This document shows positions 36,990 through 45,524 of a stretch of DNA of 64,000 nucleotides, one piece after another. A program made the position numbers and the translations under genes. Source of the stretch: Bacillota bacterium (GTDB taxonomy: Bacteria; Bacillota; Clostridia; Lachnospirales; Lachnospiraceae); contig JAEXAX010000027.1 of assembly GCA_023458035.1 (NCBI GenBank), positions 1 through 64,000 on the forward strand, given 5' to 3'. Each line of letters begins with the position of its first letter. The stretch's first letter is position 1. The notes under the pieces are model-generated. The model saw only the letters and a list, made by a program, of their open reading frames with translations. It made no database searches and was not told the origin of the DNA.

Positions 36990-37018
36990 TTGAGGGTAAA
37001 TAAAAGCTGTGATAAAAT
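36990..37018 (+). promoter_or_regulatory. Promoter of the cell-wall caspase gene
   Basis: TTGAGG (36990-36995) and TAAAAT (37013-37018, with TGA extension) are 17 bases apart and lie about 90 bases before the start codon. The gene-free stretch 36828-37108 also holds a GAACAA-G-TTGTTC palindrome at 36874-36886; otherwise it is plain AT-rich sequence. Confidence 0.55.
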
Positions 37019-37108
37019 AGTAAAAAACAGATAAGAGAGGGTGAGTCCATTGAATAAATGAAGTGGAGAATATATAGTCTTGCAGTGAATTTGAACGAAG
37101 GAGAAAAA

Positions 37109-38401
37109 ATGACTCGAAGAATACAAAATATAGTAAGGAAACCTTTTCGTTTTTTAATTATTTTAACAATATTACTTTTTTTAGGCCATCAGGGTTATTC
37201 TACAGTTATGGCAACTGGAGAGCCGGGTGCAGAGCAGCAAGAAAAAGCCAGAAAACCGGGAAAATGGATTTTTGATAAAGCCAGAGGAAAATGGTGGTAT
37301 AAGTTTGATGATGGTAGTTATCCTAAAGATGAATGGGAAATAATAAACAATAGATGGTACCATTTTGATAAGTATGGTTGGATGGAAGCTAATAAATGGA
37401 TTAAAAGTTACAATAAATGGTATTATTTAAATTCTTCTGGAGCTACTGAACGGGGCTGGTTAACATTAAAAGGGAAGACCTATCATTTCGCAGACAGTGG
37501 GGCAATGGAAACAGGGTGGCAAAAAATAAAAAATATATGGTATTACTTTGATACATCTGGAGCTATGAGGACAGGATGGGTTCGAATTGAATACGATGAT
37601 TATTTTTTTGAAAATAATGGGGCATATAATCCCACTGTTAAGAGAGCATTGATTTTAGGAGAAACATCAACAGCAGCAGTTCCAATAAATGATGTGTATT
37701 TTATGTATAATATGTTTTTAGATTATAAGAATAAGGGAATGAACTTTGCCAATATTACGAAGTATCCTAATGCAACAAAGGCTAATATTTTTAAGAAAAT
37801 GGATGAAGTTTTCTCTGGTTCTGATGAGAGTGATATAAATTATCTCTATATGACTTGTCATGGTGGGGCTTCCGGGGTGCTTGAACTTGGATATAACCGT
37901 GAGATAATAACAGGGTATGAGCTGAAAAACCGATTATTAAGGTATAAAGGAAAATTTGTAGTTTTTCTGGATTGTTGCCATGCTGGTGTGATTATTTCAA
38001 AAGAAAAATCTGCAGATAATGAAGAGGTAGATGGAAAAACCAGCCTCCAGATTTTAGAAGATTTTATTGAGCCGTTTAAAGAAGATCTGCCAAAATCAGG
38101 TGAATTAGCGATTCCTCGTTTTATGGTTTTTGCCTCGTCTAGAAAGGATCAGTTATCTTGGGGAGGAAGCACTAATAGTGTTGCCACCAAAGCGTGGTTG
38201 ATGGGGGCCGGCTGGAATCCTATGACAGAAAAATCTGATGTACAAAGAGCAGATACAAATCAAGATAAGAGGGTGAGTGTGCAAGAATTGTATAATTACT
38301 CTAGAAGTACAGTATTCAGTTTAAATGGAAATAAAAAACAAGAGGTAGTAGTATATCCGATGAATTGTAATTTCAATATTTTGATTCGTATAGGAGAGTA
38401 A
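37109..38401 (+). CDS. Secreted caspase-like (clan CD) protease with cell-wall-binding repeats
   Basis: This 430-residue protein has a signal peptide (basic start, hydrophobic FLIILTILLFLG, likely cleavage near VMA). Next are about six choline-binding-type repeats (~45-180; units such as WYYFDTSGAMRTGW). The C-terminal domain (~185-430) is a caspase/metacaspase-like fold: His251 in YMTCHGG and Cys290 in FLDCCHAG form the expected dyad, and DTNQDKRVSVQELY near the end looks like a calcium-binding loop. It should be displayed on the cell wall and cut proteins outside the cell. AAGGAG lies 5 bases before ATG 37109. The gene is much AT-richer than the housekeeping genes, and a companion repeat protein follows after 1 base. 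Substrate is unknown. Confidence 0.8.
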   Translation: MTRRIQNIVRKPFRFLIILTILLFLGHQGYSTVMATGEPGAEQQEKARKPGKWIFDKARGKWWYKFDDGSYPKDEWEIINNRWYHFDKYGWMEANKWIKSYNKWYYLNSSGATERGWLTLKGKTYHFADSGAMETGWQKIKNIWYYFDTSGAMRTGWVRIEYDDYFFENNGAYNPTVKRALILGETSTAAVPINDVYFMYNMFLDYKNKGMNFANITKYPNATKANIFKKMDEVFSGSDESDINYLYMTCHGGASGVLELGYNREIITGYELKNRLLRYKGKFVVFLDCCHAGVIISKEKSADNEEVDGKTSLQILEDFIEPFKEDLPKSGELAIPRFMVFASSRKDQLSWGGSTNSVATKAWLMGAGWNPMTEKSDVQRADTNQDKRVSVQELYNYSRSTVFSLNGNKKQEVVVYPMNCNFNILIRIGE

Positions 38402-38402
38402 T

Positions 38403-39584
38403 ATGCTTAGGAAATGTAGAGATATTAAGATTTTTGCTTTGATATTGGGGCTGTTAGTATTTATGCTGCCTCAGATGGTAATGGCTGCTGATGATACCAA
38501 CGGATATCGGTTTCGCTGTGTTCAGTGGCCCAAAAGCGGCATCATCTTGGAAAAGGGTGAAGTTAAGACCTTGGAGATGGGAAGTGCAGTCAAATTTGAG
38601 CTGGTCAAAAATGTAAAAGGGCGAGAAAACCGAATGAAAAAGAGTGAGTTGGACTCCTATCAGTGGAGCATGTCCTTAGATGGAAAAGCCTATCCGGGCA
38701 TCATTGCAATCGGGGAGAGTAATGAGAGGGGGGCGCACGGTGAACTGTCGATTTACGCACCGTTGGGCTATACCGGTCGGTTACGGATCAGTGGGCACCG
38801 TAAAACTGATGAACGAAAGCTGGAATATTGCTTTGAGATTACGAATAAAGATCTCTATGATACCGGAAACATATTCCGAGGAACAATGTATTTTACAAAT
38901 GCCAAGGGGCAGCAACTCAGAAAGGAAATGTCGAATTTGACATGGGATGCGGGTAAAGAGCAATATGAAAGTGTGCTGGATCCGTTTCCTTGGAGCTTAC
39001 CGAAAGGCTGGACATTCAAGGGATGGGAATATGATTCACGTGAAAGCAGGATTCTGGCGCAGCCTGGACAAAAGGTGATCTTTACTGAGCAACCGACTGT
39101 CACAGCAGTAATTTCTTATCAGGGATGGGTGTTGCAGGCAGATGGTTGGCATTATTATCGTGCGGGACAGACAGTTAAAGATAATTGGGTGAAGGATGGT
39201 CGGTTCTGGTATTTTATGGATGGAAACGGTGTCATGAAGACAGGGTGGCAGCACTGGAAGGGCGACTGGTATTACTTAAATTCGGATGGCAGCATGGCTA
39301 CCAGTTGGAAACGTCAGGGGAAAACGTGGTATTATCTACAGGCAAATGGTAAGATGAAAACCGGTTGGCTGCAAGCAGGTGACGACTGGTATTACCTGCG
39401 AGCAAACGGAAGCATGGGCACGGGGTGGTTCCGTTGGAGAGATCATTGGTACTATTGTTATAAAGACGGAAGAATGGCATCCAATACTTGGGTAGATGGC
39501 TACTATGTAGACAGCAACGGTGCATGGCAGAAAAATCCGACCGATCCGTTAATCCGATTCATGGATCAGCTGTTATCAGAATGA
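38403..39584 (+). CDS. Secreted cell-wall-binding-repeat protein
   Basis: This 393-residue protein has a signal peptide ending near VMAADD. Residues ~30-240 form a beta-rich region of no recognised family; its end (WTFKGWEYDSRESR) faintly resembles InlB-type B repeats. Residues ~245-385 are about seven choline-binding-type repeats (e.g. WYYLNSDGSMATSW, WYYLQANGKMKTGW), which attach to wall polymers. It starts 1 base after the caspase-like gene and should be coexpressed. It may be a substrate, inhibitor or co-adhesin of that protease; this is inference from position. It shares the same wall-anchoring module. Confidence 0.8.
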   Translation: MLRKCRDIKIFALILGLLVFMLPQMVMAADDTNGYRFRCVQWPKSGIILEKGEVKTLEMGSAVKFELVKNVKGRENRMKKSELDSYQWSMSLDGKAYPGIIAIGESNERGAHGELSIYAPLGYTGRLRISGHRKTDERKLEYCFEITNKDLYDTGNIFRGTMYFTNAKGQQLRKEMSNLTWDAGKEQYESVLDPFPWSLPKGWTFKGWEYDSRESRILAQPGQKVIFTEQPTVTAVISYQGWVLQADGWHYYRAGQTVKDNWVKDGRFWYFMDGNGVMKTGWQHWKGDWYYLNSDGSMATSWKRQGKTWYYLQANGKMKTGWLQAGDDWYYLRANGSMGTGWFRWRDHWYYCYKDGRMASNTWVDGYYVDSNGAWQKNPTDPLIRFMDQLLSE

Positions 39585-39595
39585 GCAGGGTGTGT

Positions 39596-39608
39596 TAGCG
39601 GTCTGCGA
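39596..39608 (+). repeat. 13-bp direct repeat, right copy
   Basis: TAGCGGTCTGCGA at 39596-39608 is identical to 36825-36837. It lies 11 bases after the stop of the second wall-protein gene and just before a terminator. Confidence 0.6.
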
Positions 39609-39634
39609 ACGGTGTGGCTGTAAAAATGATATCC

Positions 39635-39679
39635 AAGCCGCAGACGGAAGAGAGCAAAAACTTCCGTCTGCGGCTTTTT
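39635..39679 (+). terminator. Strong terminator downstream of the cell-wall island
   Basis: A perfect 16-bp stem (39635-39650 with 39661-39676) encloses a 10-base loop and is followed by a short T run. It follows the right copy of the 13-bp repeat. Confidence 0.92.
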
Positions 39680-39690
39680 GACTGACAGAC

Positions 39691-39719
39691 TGGAAAGAAG
39701 GTGTATACTCTGTTATAAT
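39691..39719 (+). promoter_or_regulatory. Promoter of the ClC gene
   Basis: TATAAT (39714-39719) with a TG extension (TGTTATAAT) is preceded at 17 bases by TGGAAA (39691-39696), a weak -35. It lies about 45 bases upstream of the start codon. Confidence 0.6.
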
Positions 39720-39765
39720 ACAGCAATAGAGTAAGGCGTTATCAGGTTGTACAAGGGGGATCAAT

Positions 39766-41121
39766 ATGAAACAGGGACAGGAACGATCATACGGATCGAA
39801 TCAGCAGCAGAAACGGCTGATCGGTCAGGCGGCGTTTTGGGAGCGGGTGCGCAGCCTGCCATACGGGAAGCTGACGGATGGAATCATCGTCGGCGCGATC
39901 GGAGGCGGAGCTGCCATTTTATTTCGTTTTTTGCTGCATCAGGTCAGCAGCAGAGGGCAGCAGATGTATTCGCTGTTGCGAGCCAACAGTCTGTTGCTGG
40001 CGCCGGCTTTGGTTGTGGTGATCGGACTTGGTCTGTTGGCCGGGTGGCTGGTGGAGAAGGCGCCACTGAGCAGCGGCAGCGGTATTCCGCAGGTAGTCGG
40101 CACCCTGCAAGGAGATCTGAAGACCAGGCCGTGGCCGATTCTGGTATCGAAGTATGTCGGCGGTCTGGCCAGTAATCTGATCGGTATGAGTCTGGGGCGG
40201 GAGGGGCCGTCCATTCAGTTGGGAGCTGAAGGAGCTCAGTTATATGCCGGACTACGGCAGTTACCGAGAAGCCGAAGACATATGCTGATGGTGGCCGGTG
40301 CGGCCGCCGGTCTGTCCGCAGCCTTTAATGCACCGCTGGCGGCGGTGGTCTTCACAGTGGAAGAGCTGCGTAAAGAATTTCGAGAGAAAGAGCTGCCGAT
40401 CATCGCAGTGGCTTCATTGACCGCCGACTTCTTATCAAAAATGGCTTTTGGATGGCAGCCAAGCTTTATCTTTGCGGCAGTACCAAAGCTTGGACGGCTG
40501 CCCATGCGCTTCCTGATCGGTCTGCCGATTTTGGCATTGCTCTGTGGCGTGCTTGGCTGTTTGTTTAACATCGTATTGGTGAGTATGCAAAATGCATGGA
40601 AGAAACAGGTTTCGAAAGCCCGGCTGCGGGTAACACTGGCCTTTGTGGCAGCATTTGGCAGTATTTTGATCTGGCCGCCGTTGTTTGGCAACGGTGCTCC
40701 ATTCTTATTGGGAGAGGGCGTGTTGACCGGTGAAGCGCACCTGCTGGTGCTGCTTTTGGTCGGACGGCTGTTATTTACCTGCTTTTGCTACGGCAGTTCT
40801 ACACCGGGAGGTATCTTTCTTCCGACGTTGGTGCTGGGCGGGATGGCGGGCGCCATTTTTGCCGGTGGTCTGGGGCTGGTGTTGACAGTCGATACGGAAC
40901 AGACAGTGCTGTTTATCATCATCGGTATGGCGGCCATGCTGGCGGCGGTCACCCGTTCCCTAATGACTGCCATCCTGCTGGTGCTGGAGATGACGCAGTG
41001 CTATGACTGCCTTTTGCCGCTGGCAATTGCCGCACTGATCGCCTTTCTTTGCGCTGAGTTTTTAGGTGTCGAGCCGATCTATGAGACCTTACTGTCAAAA
41101 ATAATTAAAAAAAATCAATGA
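39766..41121 (+). CDS. ClC family chloride channel/antiporter
   Basis: This 451-residue membrane protein has the three ClC selectivity signatures in order: GSGIPQVVG, GREGPSIQLG (with the gating Glu) and GGIFLPTL. About 10-12 membrane helices are predicted and there is no C-terminal CBS domain. AAGGGGG precedes the start by 7 bases. Prokaryotic members are mostly H+/Cl- exchangers or fluoride exporters; the SGIP Ser and standard sequence favour chloride. The gene stands alone between a terminator and the leuA leader. Confidence 0.93.
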   Translation: MKQGQERSYGSNQQQKRLIGQAAFWERVRSLPYGKLTDGIIVGAIGGGAAILFRFLLHQVSSRGQQMYSLLRANSLLLAPALVVVIGLGLLAGWLVEKAPLSSGSGIPQVVGTLQGDLKTRPWPILVSKYVGGLASNLIGMSLGREGPSIQLGAEGAQLYAGLRQLPRSRRHMLMVAGAAAGLSAAFNAPLAAVVFTVEELRKEFREKELPIIAVASLTADFLSKMAFGWQPSFIFAAVPKLGRLPMRFLIGLPILALLCGVLGCLFNIVLVSMQNAWKKQVSKARLRVTLAFVAAFGSILIWPPLFGNGAPFLLGEGVLTGEAHLLVLLLVGRLLFTCFCYGSSTPGGIFLPTLVLGGMAGAIFAGGLGLVLTVDTEQTVLFIIIGMAAMLAAVTRSLMTAILLVLEMTQCYDCLLPLAIAALIAFLCAEFLGVEPIYETLLSKIIKKNQ

Positions 41122-41250
41122 AAAAGAATAAAAATGTCCATAGTCAAAGGAAAGATAATTTGCTAATATGACTTTCATGTAATATTAAAAAATATCAATA
41201 CACACCATAGATCACGGCTACAGCCGGAAAGGGAACCGAGGTGGTAAGGA

Positions 41251-43254
41251 ATGAAGGGATTTGACAAATATTTCCGACAGTATTTTGTTCCGTCCGATGC
41301 GACATTTGATTGGGCTAAAAAGGATCATATTGAAAAAGCGCCGATCTGGTGCAGTGTAGATTTGCGAGATGGGAATCAGGCCTTGATAGAGCCGATGAGC
41401 CTGGCCGAGAAGCTGAATTTTTTCACTCTGTTGGTTAAGCTTGGTTTTAAAGAAATCGAGGTTGGGTTTCCGGCGGCATCGGAAACCGAGTTTCGTTTTA
41501 TCCGAACCCTGATCGAGGAAAATATGATTCCGCAGGATGTCACCATTCAGGTATTGACGCAGGCCAGGGAACATATCATCCGCCGTACCTTTGAGGCGGT
41601 GGCCGGCGCACCCCATGCCATCATACATCTGTATAACTCGACCTCGGTGGCGCAGCGGGAGCAGGTGTTTTGCCGCAGTCAGGAAGAGATTAAGCAGATT
41701 GCCATCGAAGGGGCAAGACTGTTAAAAAATCTGGCCGATGAAACAGACGGACATTTTTCTTTTGAATACAGTCCTGAGAGCTTTTCCGGTACAGAAATAG
41801 AATATGCTGTAGAGGTTTGCAATGCGGTGGTGGATATCTGGCAGCCGACAGCCGAACAGAAGGTTATCATTAATCTTCCGGCCACAGTCGAAACTTCATT
41901 GCCGCATGTATTTGCCACCCAGGTGGAATATGTTGACAAGCATCTGGAGCAGAGGGACCATGTGCTGATCAGCATTCATCCGCATAATGACCGCGGCTGC
42001 GGTGTGGCGGATGCCGAGCTGGCTCTGCTGGCCGGCGCTGACCGGATAGAGGGAACACTCTTCGGAAACGGCGAGCGAACCGGAAATGTGGACATCATTA
42101 CCCTGGCCTTAAACCTGTACACTCACGGTGTTGATCCGGGACTGGACTTTCATGATCTGCCGGGCATCCGTGAGGTATATGAAACCTGTACCGGCATGCG
42201 TGTCCATGACAGACAGCCGTACAGCGGCGATCTGGTTTACAGTGCCTTTTCCGGTTCTCATCAGGATGCCATTGCCAAGGGGATGGCCTGGCGTGAGCAG
42301 AAAAATCTGTATCAATGGTCAGTCCCCTACCTGCCGATTGACCCGACGGACGTCGGACGGACGTATGAGAATGATGTCATTCGTATCAACAGCCAGTCCG
42401 GTAAGGGCGGTATCAGCTATATCCTGCAACAAAACTTCGGTTTTGCATTGCCGGCGGCCATGCGAGAAGAGGTCGGATATATGATCAAGGATGTATCGGA
42501 TCAGGAGCATAAGGAGCTGAGCCCAAGCTGGATACATGCGCTCTTTATGGAGACCTATGTAGATTATAAACCGTATTTGCAGGTCGAAGAGGTTCATTTC
42601 AGGCAGGGCAGTACCATGCAGGCGACAGTTACCTTCTCATATCGCTATAAGAAAACGGTGGTGGATTCATTCGGAAACGGTCGTCTGGACGCTGTCAGCA
42701 ATGCCATCAAGCAATTCTTCGGTCTGGATTATGATCTGTTCAGCTATGAGGAACATGCTTTGACGACCGGCTCGGCTTCGAGGGCAGTAGCTTACGTCGG
42801 CATTTGCTGTGACAAGCAGAAGTTCTGGGGTGTCGGTATAGACGGGGATATCATCCGTGCTTCGATTGATGCGCTGATCGTTGCGGTCAATAAGATCGGT
42901 CAGGTGGCAGGCACCACCGGAAAAAAGAAGGATGACCGCATTAATCAAATGCTTCGTTATATCAAAGAGCATTATCGGAAAGTTGACCTGACCATTTTGT
43001 CGGAGGAATTTTTCTTATCAAAACCGTATATTTCCAAGTCGATCAAGGATCACACCGGCAGAACCTTTGGTGAGAATCTGCGGATGATTCGTTTGGATCG
43101 GGCCGCACAGATGCTGAAGAACGGACATCTGACGGTCGAGGCCATTGCACGGTCGGTCGGTTATCCCAGCGTTGAGCACTTTAACCGACAGTTTAAGCGG
43201 CAGTTCAGGATGACACCGATCGAATACCGCAAGCAGGATACACAGCGGGCCTGA
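41251..43254 (+). CDS. leuA: 2-isopropylmalate synthase fused to a C-terminal AraC-type DNA-binding domain
   Basis: Residues 1-~555 are a complete LeuA (type 2): SVDLRDGNQALIEPMS, HPHNDRGCGVADAEL with the metal His pair, and FGNGERTGNVD, followed by the LeuA dimer/leucine-feedback domain (~430-555, with GNGRLDAVSNAI and GVGIDGDIIRASIDA). After a short Lys-rich linker, residues 561-~663 are an AraC/XylS domain with two helix-turn-helices; the second is LTVEAIARSVGYPSVEHFN and the family signature FKRQFRMTPIEYR is intact. The frame is unbroken. The enzyme makes the first committed step of leucine synthesis; the extra domain should bind DNA. A liv importer operon follows after 91 bases with no terminator. 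The family usually ends near 550-570 residues, so the ~105-residue addition is clear. Confidence 0.93.
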   Translation: MKGFDKYFRQYFVPSDATFDWAKKDHIEKAPIWCSVDLRDGNQALIEPMSLAEKLNFFTLLVKLGFKEIEVGFPAASETEFRFIRTLIEENMIPQDVTIQVLTQAREHIIRRTFEAVAGAPHAIIHLYNSTSVAQREQVFCRSQEEIKQIAIEGARLLKNLADETDGHFSFEYSPESFSGTEIEYAVEVCNAVVDIWQPTAEQKVIINLPATVETSLPHVFATQVEYVDKHLEQRDHVLISIHPHNDRGCGVADAELALLAGADRIEGTLFGNGERTGNVDIITLALNLYTHGVDPGLDFHDLPGIREVYETCTGMRVHDRQPYSGDLVYSAFSGSHQDAIAKGMAWREQKNLYQWSVPYLPIDPTDVGRTYENDVIRINSQSGKGGISYILQQNFGFALPAAMREEVGYMIKDVSDQEHKELSPSWIHALFMETYVDYKPYLQVEEVHFRQGSTMQATVTFSYRYKKTVVDSFGNGRLDAVSNAIKQFFGLDYDLFSYEEHALTTGSASRAVAYVGICCDKQKFWGVGIDGDIIRASIDALIVAVNKIGQVAGTTGKKKDDRINQMLRYIKEHYRKVDLTILSEEFFLSKPYISKSIKDHTGRTFGENLRMIRLDRAAQMLKNGHLTVEAIARSVGYPSVEHFNRQFKRQFRMTPIEYRKQDTQRA

Positions 43255-43345
43255 TCGGGCGGCGGCAGCGGTTGCAGGAAGAACAACAGGTACAGGCTGA
43301 AAGAAATATTAACATAAAAAAGAGATAGATGTAGGAGGAGAAGTT

Positions 43346-44512
43346 ATGAAAAAAGCAGTTGCAGCATTTATGGCAGTAGCATTATTGATGACCGGTTGCG
43401 TGGTTTCATCGGGGGGAAAGGACTCTTCTAAGAGTGGCAAAGCTTCTGATAAGATCGTAATCGGCGGCTTGGGGCCTCTGACCGGCAAGCTGGCGATTTA
43501 CGGTGTATCATCGACCAATGCCATGAAGCTGGCCTTTGATGAGATCAACAAGGCCGGCGGTATAGGCGGCAAGCAGGTGGAGTTCAAGCTGTATGATGAT
43601 AAGGGGGAAGCGGCTGAAGCGGTTAATAACTATAAGAAGTTAAAGGATGACGGCATCACGGCATTGCTCGGTTGTATCACATCGGCTCCGAGTGAGGCGG
43701 TAGCGGCCGAAGCGGTGAAGGACAAAATCCCGATGATTACCCCGACCGGCACCCAGTTTAACATCACAAAAGATCGTGAAAATGTCTTTCGTGTTTGCTT
43801 CACCGACCCGTTCCAGGGAACCATGCTGGCTAAGTACGCAGCCGATACAGTAAAGGCAAAGAAGGTGGCTGTCATGAAAAACACCTCCAGTGACTACTCC
43901 GACGGTGTGGCTGAGGCTTTTAAAGCGGAAGCTAAGAAACGTGGTCTGGAAGTAGTAGCGGAAGAATCCTATGGCAATGAGGACACTGATTTCAGAGCTC
44001 AGCTGACGAACATCGCAAAGGAAAAACCGGATGTGTTAATGATCCCGGATTACTACCAGATCAACGCTCTGATCGCACCGCAGGCTAAAGAGATCGGCAT
44101 TACCGCCAGACTTCTCGGCCCGGATGGCTGGGATGGCATCATTGCTCAGTTCGGGGATGACAAGGATAAGCTAAAGGATGTGGACGGTGTCGTATTTACC
44201 AACCACTATTCGGTGGCTGATACCAATGAGAGGATCCAGGCCTTTGTGAAGAATTACAAGGCGCAGTACAAAGAGGAGCCGTCAGCTTTCTCGGCCCTCA
44301 GCTACGACTCGGTCTACCTTTTAAAGGAGGCCATCGAAAAAGCGGGCAGCACCGATAAGGCCGCCGTGGCGAAGGCCATTAAGGAAATGAAGTTCTCCGG
44401 ACTGACAGGTGATTTAAGCTTCGATGCCAATAACAATCCGGTGAAATCGATCAGCATGATCAGGGTATCGGATGGTCAGTATACCCTGGATTCGGTATTA
44501 AAGCCGGAATAA
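43346..44512 (+). CDS. livJ: Branched-chain amino-acid ABC binding lipoprotein LivJ-like
   Basis: This 388-residue lipoprotein (signal peptide with lipobox MTGC) belongs to the LivJ/peripla_BP_6 family: IVIGGLGPLTGKLAIYGVSS, FDEINKAGGIGGKQVEF and ALLGCITSAPSEAVAAEA are typical. It captures leucine/isoleucine/valine or related amino acids for the permeases that follow. AGGAGGAG precedes the start. An intercistronic hairpin follows the stop, before livH. Confidence 0.93.
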   Translation: MKKAVAAFMAVALLMTGCVVSSGGKDSSKSGKASDKIVIGGLGPLTGKLAIYGVSSTNAMKLAFDEINKAGGIGGKQVEFKLYDDKGEAAEAVNNYKKLKDDGITALLGCITSAPSEAVAAEAVKDKIPMITPTGTQFNITKDRENVFRVCFTDPFQGTMLAKYAADTVKAKKVAVMKNTSSDYSDGVAEAFKAEAKKRGLEVVAEESYGNEDTDFRAQLTNIAKEKPDVLMIPDYYQINALIAPQAKEIGITARLLGPDGWDGIIAQFGDDKDKLKDVDGVVFTNHYSVADTNERIQAFVKNYKAQYKEEPSAFSALSYDSVYLLKEAIEKAGSTDKAAVAKAIKEMKFSGLTGDLSFDANNNPVKSISMIRVSDGQYTLDSVLKPE

Positions 44513-44535
44513 CAGCGTAACCTTCCAATTCATTC

Positions 44536-44577
44536 GGAAAGACCATTTTCTTATGGGAGAATGGTTTTTCCTTTTTT
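44536..44577 (+). terminator. Intercistronic hairpin terminator between livJ and livH
   Basis: GGAAA-G-ACCATTTTC (44536-44550) pairs with GAGAATGGT and TTTTCC (44557-44571) with one wobble, and a T run follows. Like the hairpin at 14266, it lies just after the binding-protein gene and should lower expression of the permease genes relative to the binding protein. Confidence 0.75.
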
Positions 44578-44623
44578 CAAAATTTATCCGTCGCTCAAAG
44601 CTGTCCGGCGGGAAGGAGATAGC

Positions 44624-45508
44624 ATGGAATTTATACAGCAAATCATGAATGGACTGCGAATCGGCAGTATTTATGCGCTGGTATCACTTGGCTATACGAT
44701 GGTTTACGGCATCGCCAAGCTGATCAACTTTGCCCATGGTGACATCATCATGGTCGGCGCCTACGCAGCCTTGTTTAGTGTACCGATGATGACGTCCCTC
44801 GGTCTGCCGCTCTGGCTGACAGTGGTTCCGGCCATTGTCATCTGTGCCGCCCTCGGTATGCTGACCGAGCGGGTGGCCTACCGTCCGCTTCGCAACTCGC
44901 CGCGAATCTCGAATCTGATCACCGCCATCGGCGTCAGTCTGCTGTTGGAGAATCTGGCCATGAAATATATCGGCTCGGGAGCCAAAAGCTTTCCGACCAT
45001 CTTTAAAAACGCACAGTTCAAGCTGGGTGGTTTGGTCGTTGATAAGGGAGTCCTGATCACTCTGGCAGTGACACTCGGTCTGTCCGTTCTATTAACCTTG
45101 TTTATGAAAAAGACCGGCTTTGGTAAGGCCATGCTGGCAACCAGTGAGGATTATGGTGCGGCCAGTCTGGTCGGTATCAATGTCAACCATACCATCTCGA
45201 TGACCTTTGCCATCGGCAGCGGTCTGGCGGCCATCGGTTCTATACTCTATGTGGCGGCTTATCCGCAGGTTTATCCGCTGATGGGGTCTATGCTTGGTAT
45301 CAAGGCCTTTATAGCGGCGGTACTGGGCGGTATTGGTATCCTGCCGGGAGCGGTGCTGGGCGGCTTTATTCTGGGTATCGTCGAAACCCTGACCAGAGCC
45401 TATATCTCCAGTCAGCTGGCGGACGCCATTGTATTCGGTATCCTGATCGTAGTGTTACTTGTGAAGCCGGTCGGCATCATGGGTAAGAATGTTAAAGAGA
45501 AAGTATAA
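44624..45508 (+). CDS. livH: Branched-chain amino-acid ABC permease LivH
   Basis: This 294-residue membrane subunit of the Liv importer has the family opening FIQQIMNGLRIGSIYALVSL and GYTMVYGIAKLINFAHGD, and about eight helices. ATG 44624 follows GGAAGGAG by 7 bases; the open frame extends upstream to 44561 but that part overlaps the terminator hairpin. It pairs with LivM encoded next. Confidence 0.95.
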   Translation: MEFIQQIMNGLRIGSIYALVSLGYTMVYGIAKLINFAHGDIIMVGAYAALFSVPMMTSLGLPLWLTVVPAIVICAALGMLTERVAYRPLRNSPRISNLITAIGVSLLLENLAMKYIGSGAKSFPTIFKNAQFKLGGLVVDKGVLITLAVTLGLSVLLTLFMKKTGFGKAMLATSEDYGAASLVGINVNHTISMTFAIGSGLAAIGSILYVAAYPQVYPLMGSMLGIKAFIAAVLGGIGILPGAVLGGFILGIVETLTRAYISSQLADAIVFGILIVVLLVKPVGIMGKNVKEKV

Positions 45509-45524
45509 GAAAGGAGGAAGCCCA

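Noticed and set aside
37200..39560. Tandem DNA repeats in the two wall-protein genes
   Set aside because: The repeats are at protein level (about 20-residue choline-binding-type units); the DNA copies are diverged, so no separate DNA repeat is reported.
41122..41250. T-box or leucine attenuator upstream of leuA (GGAACCGAGGTGGTAAGG resembles a T-box phrase)
   Set aside because: The leader is too short, has no terminator/antiterminator pair, and the phrase is the ribosome-binding region.
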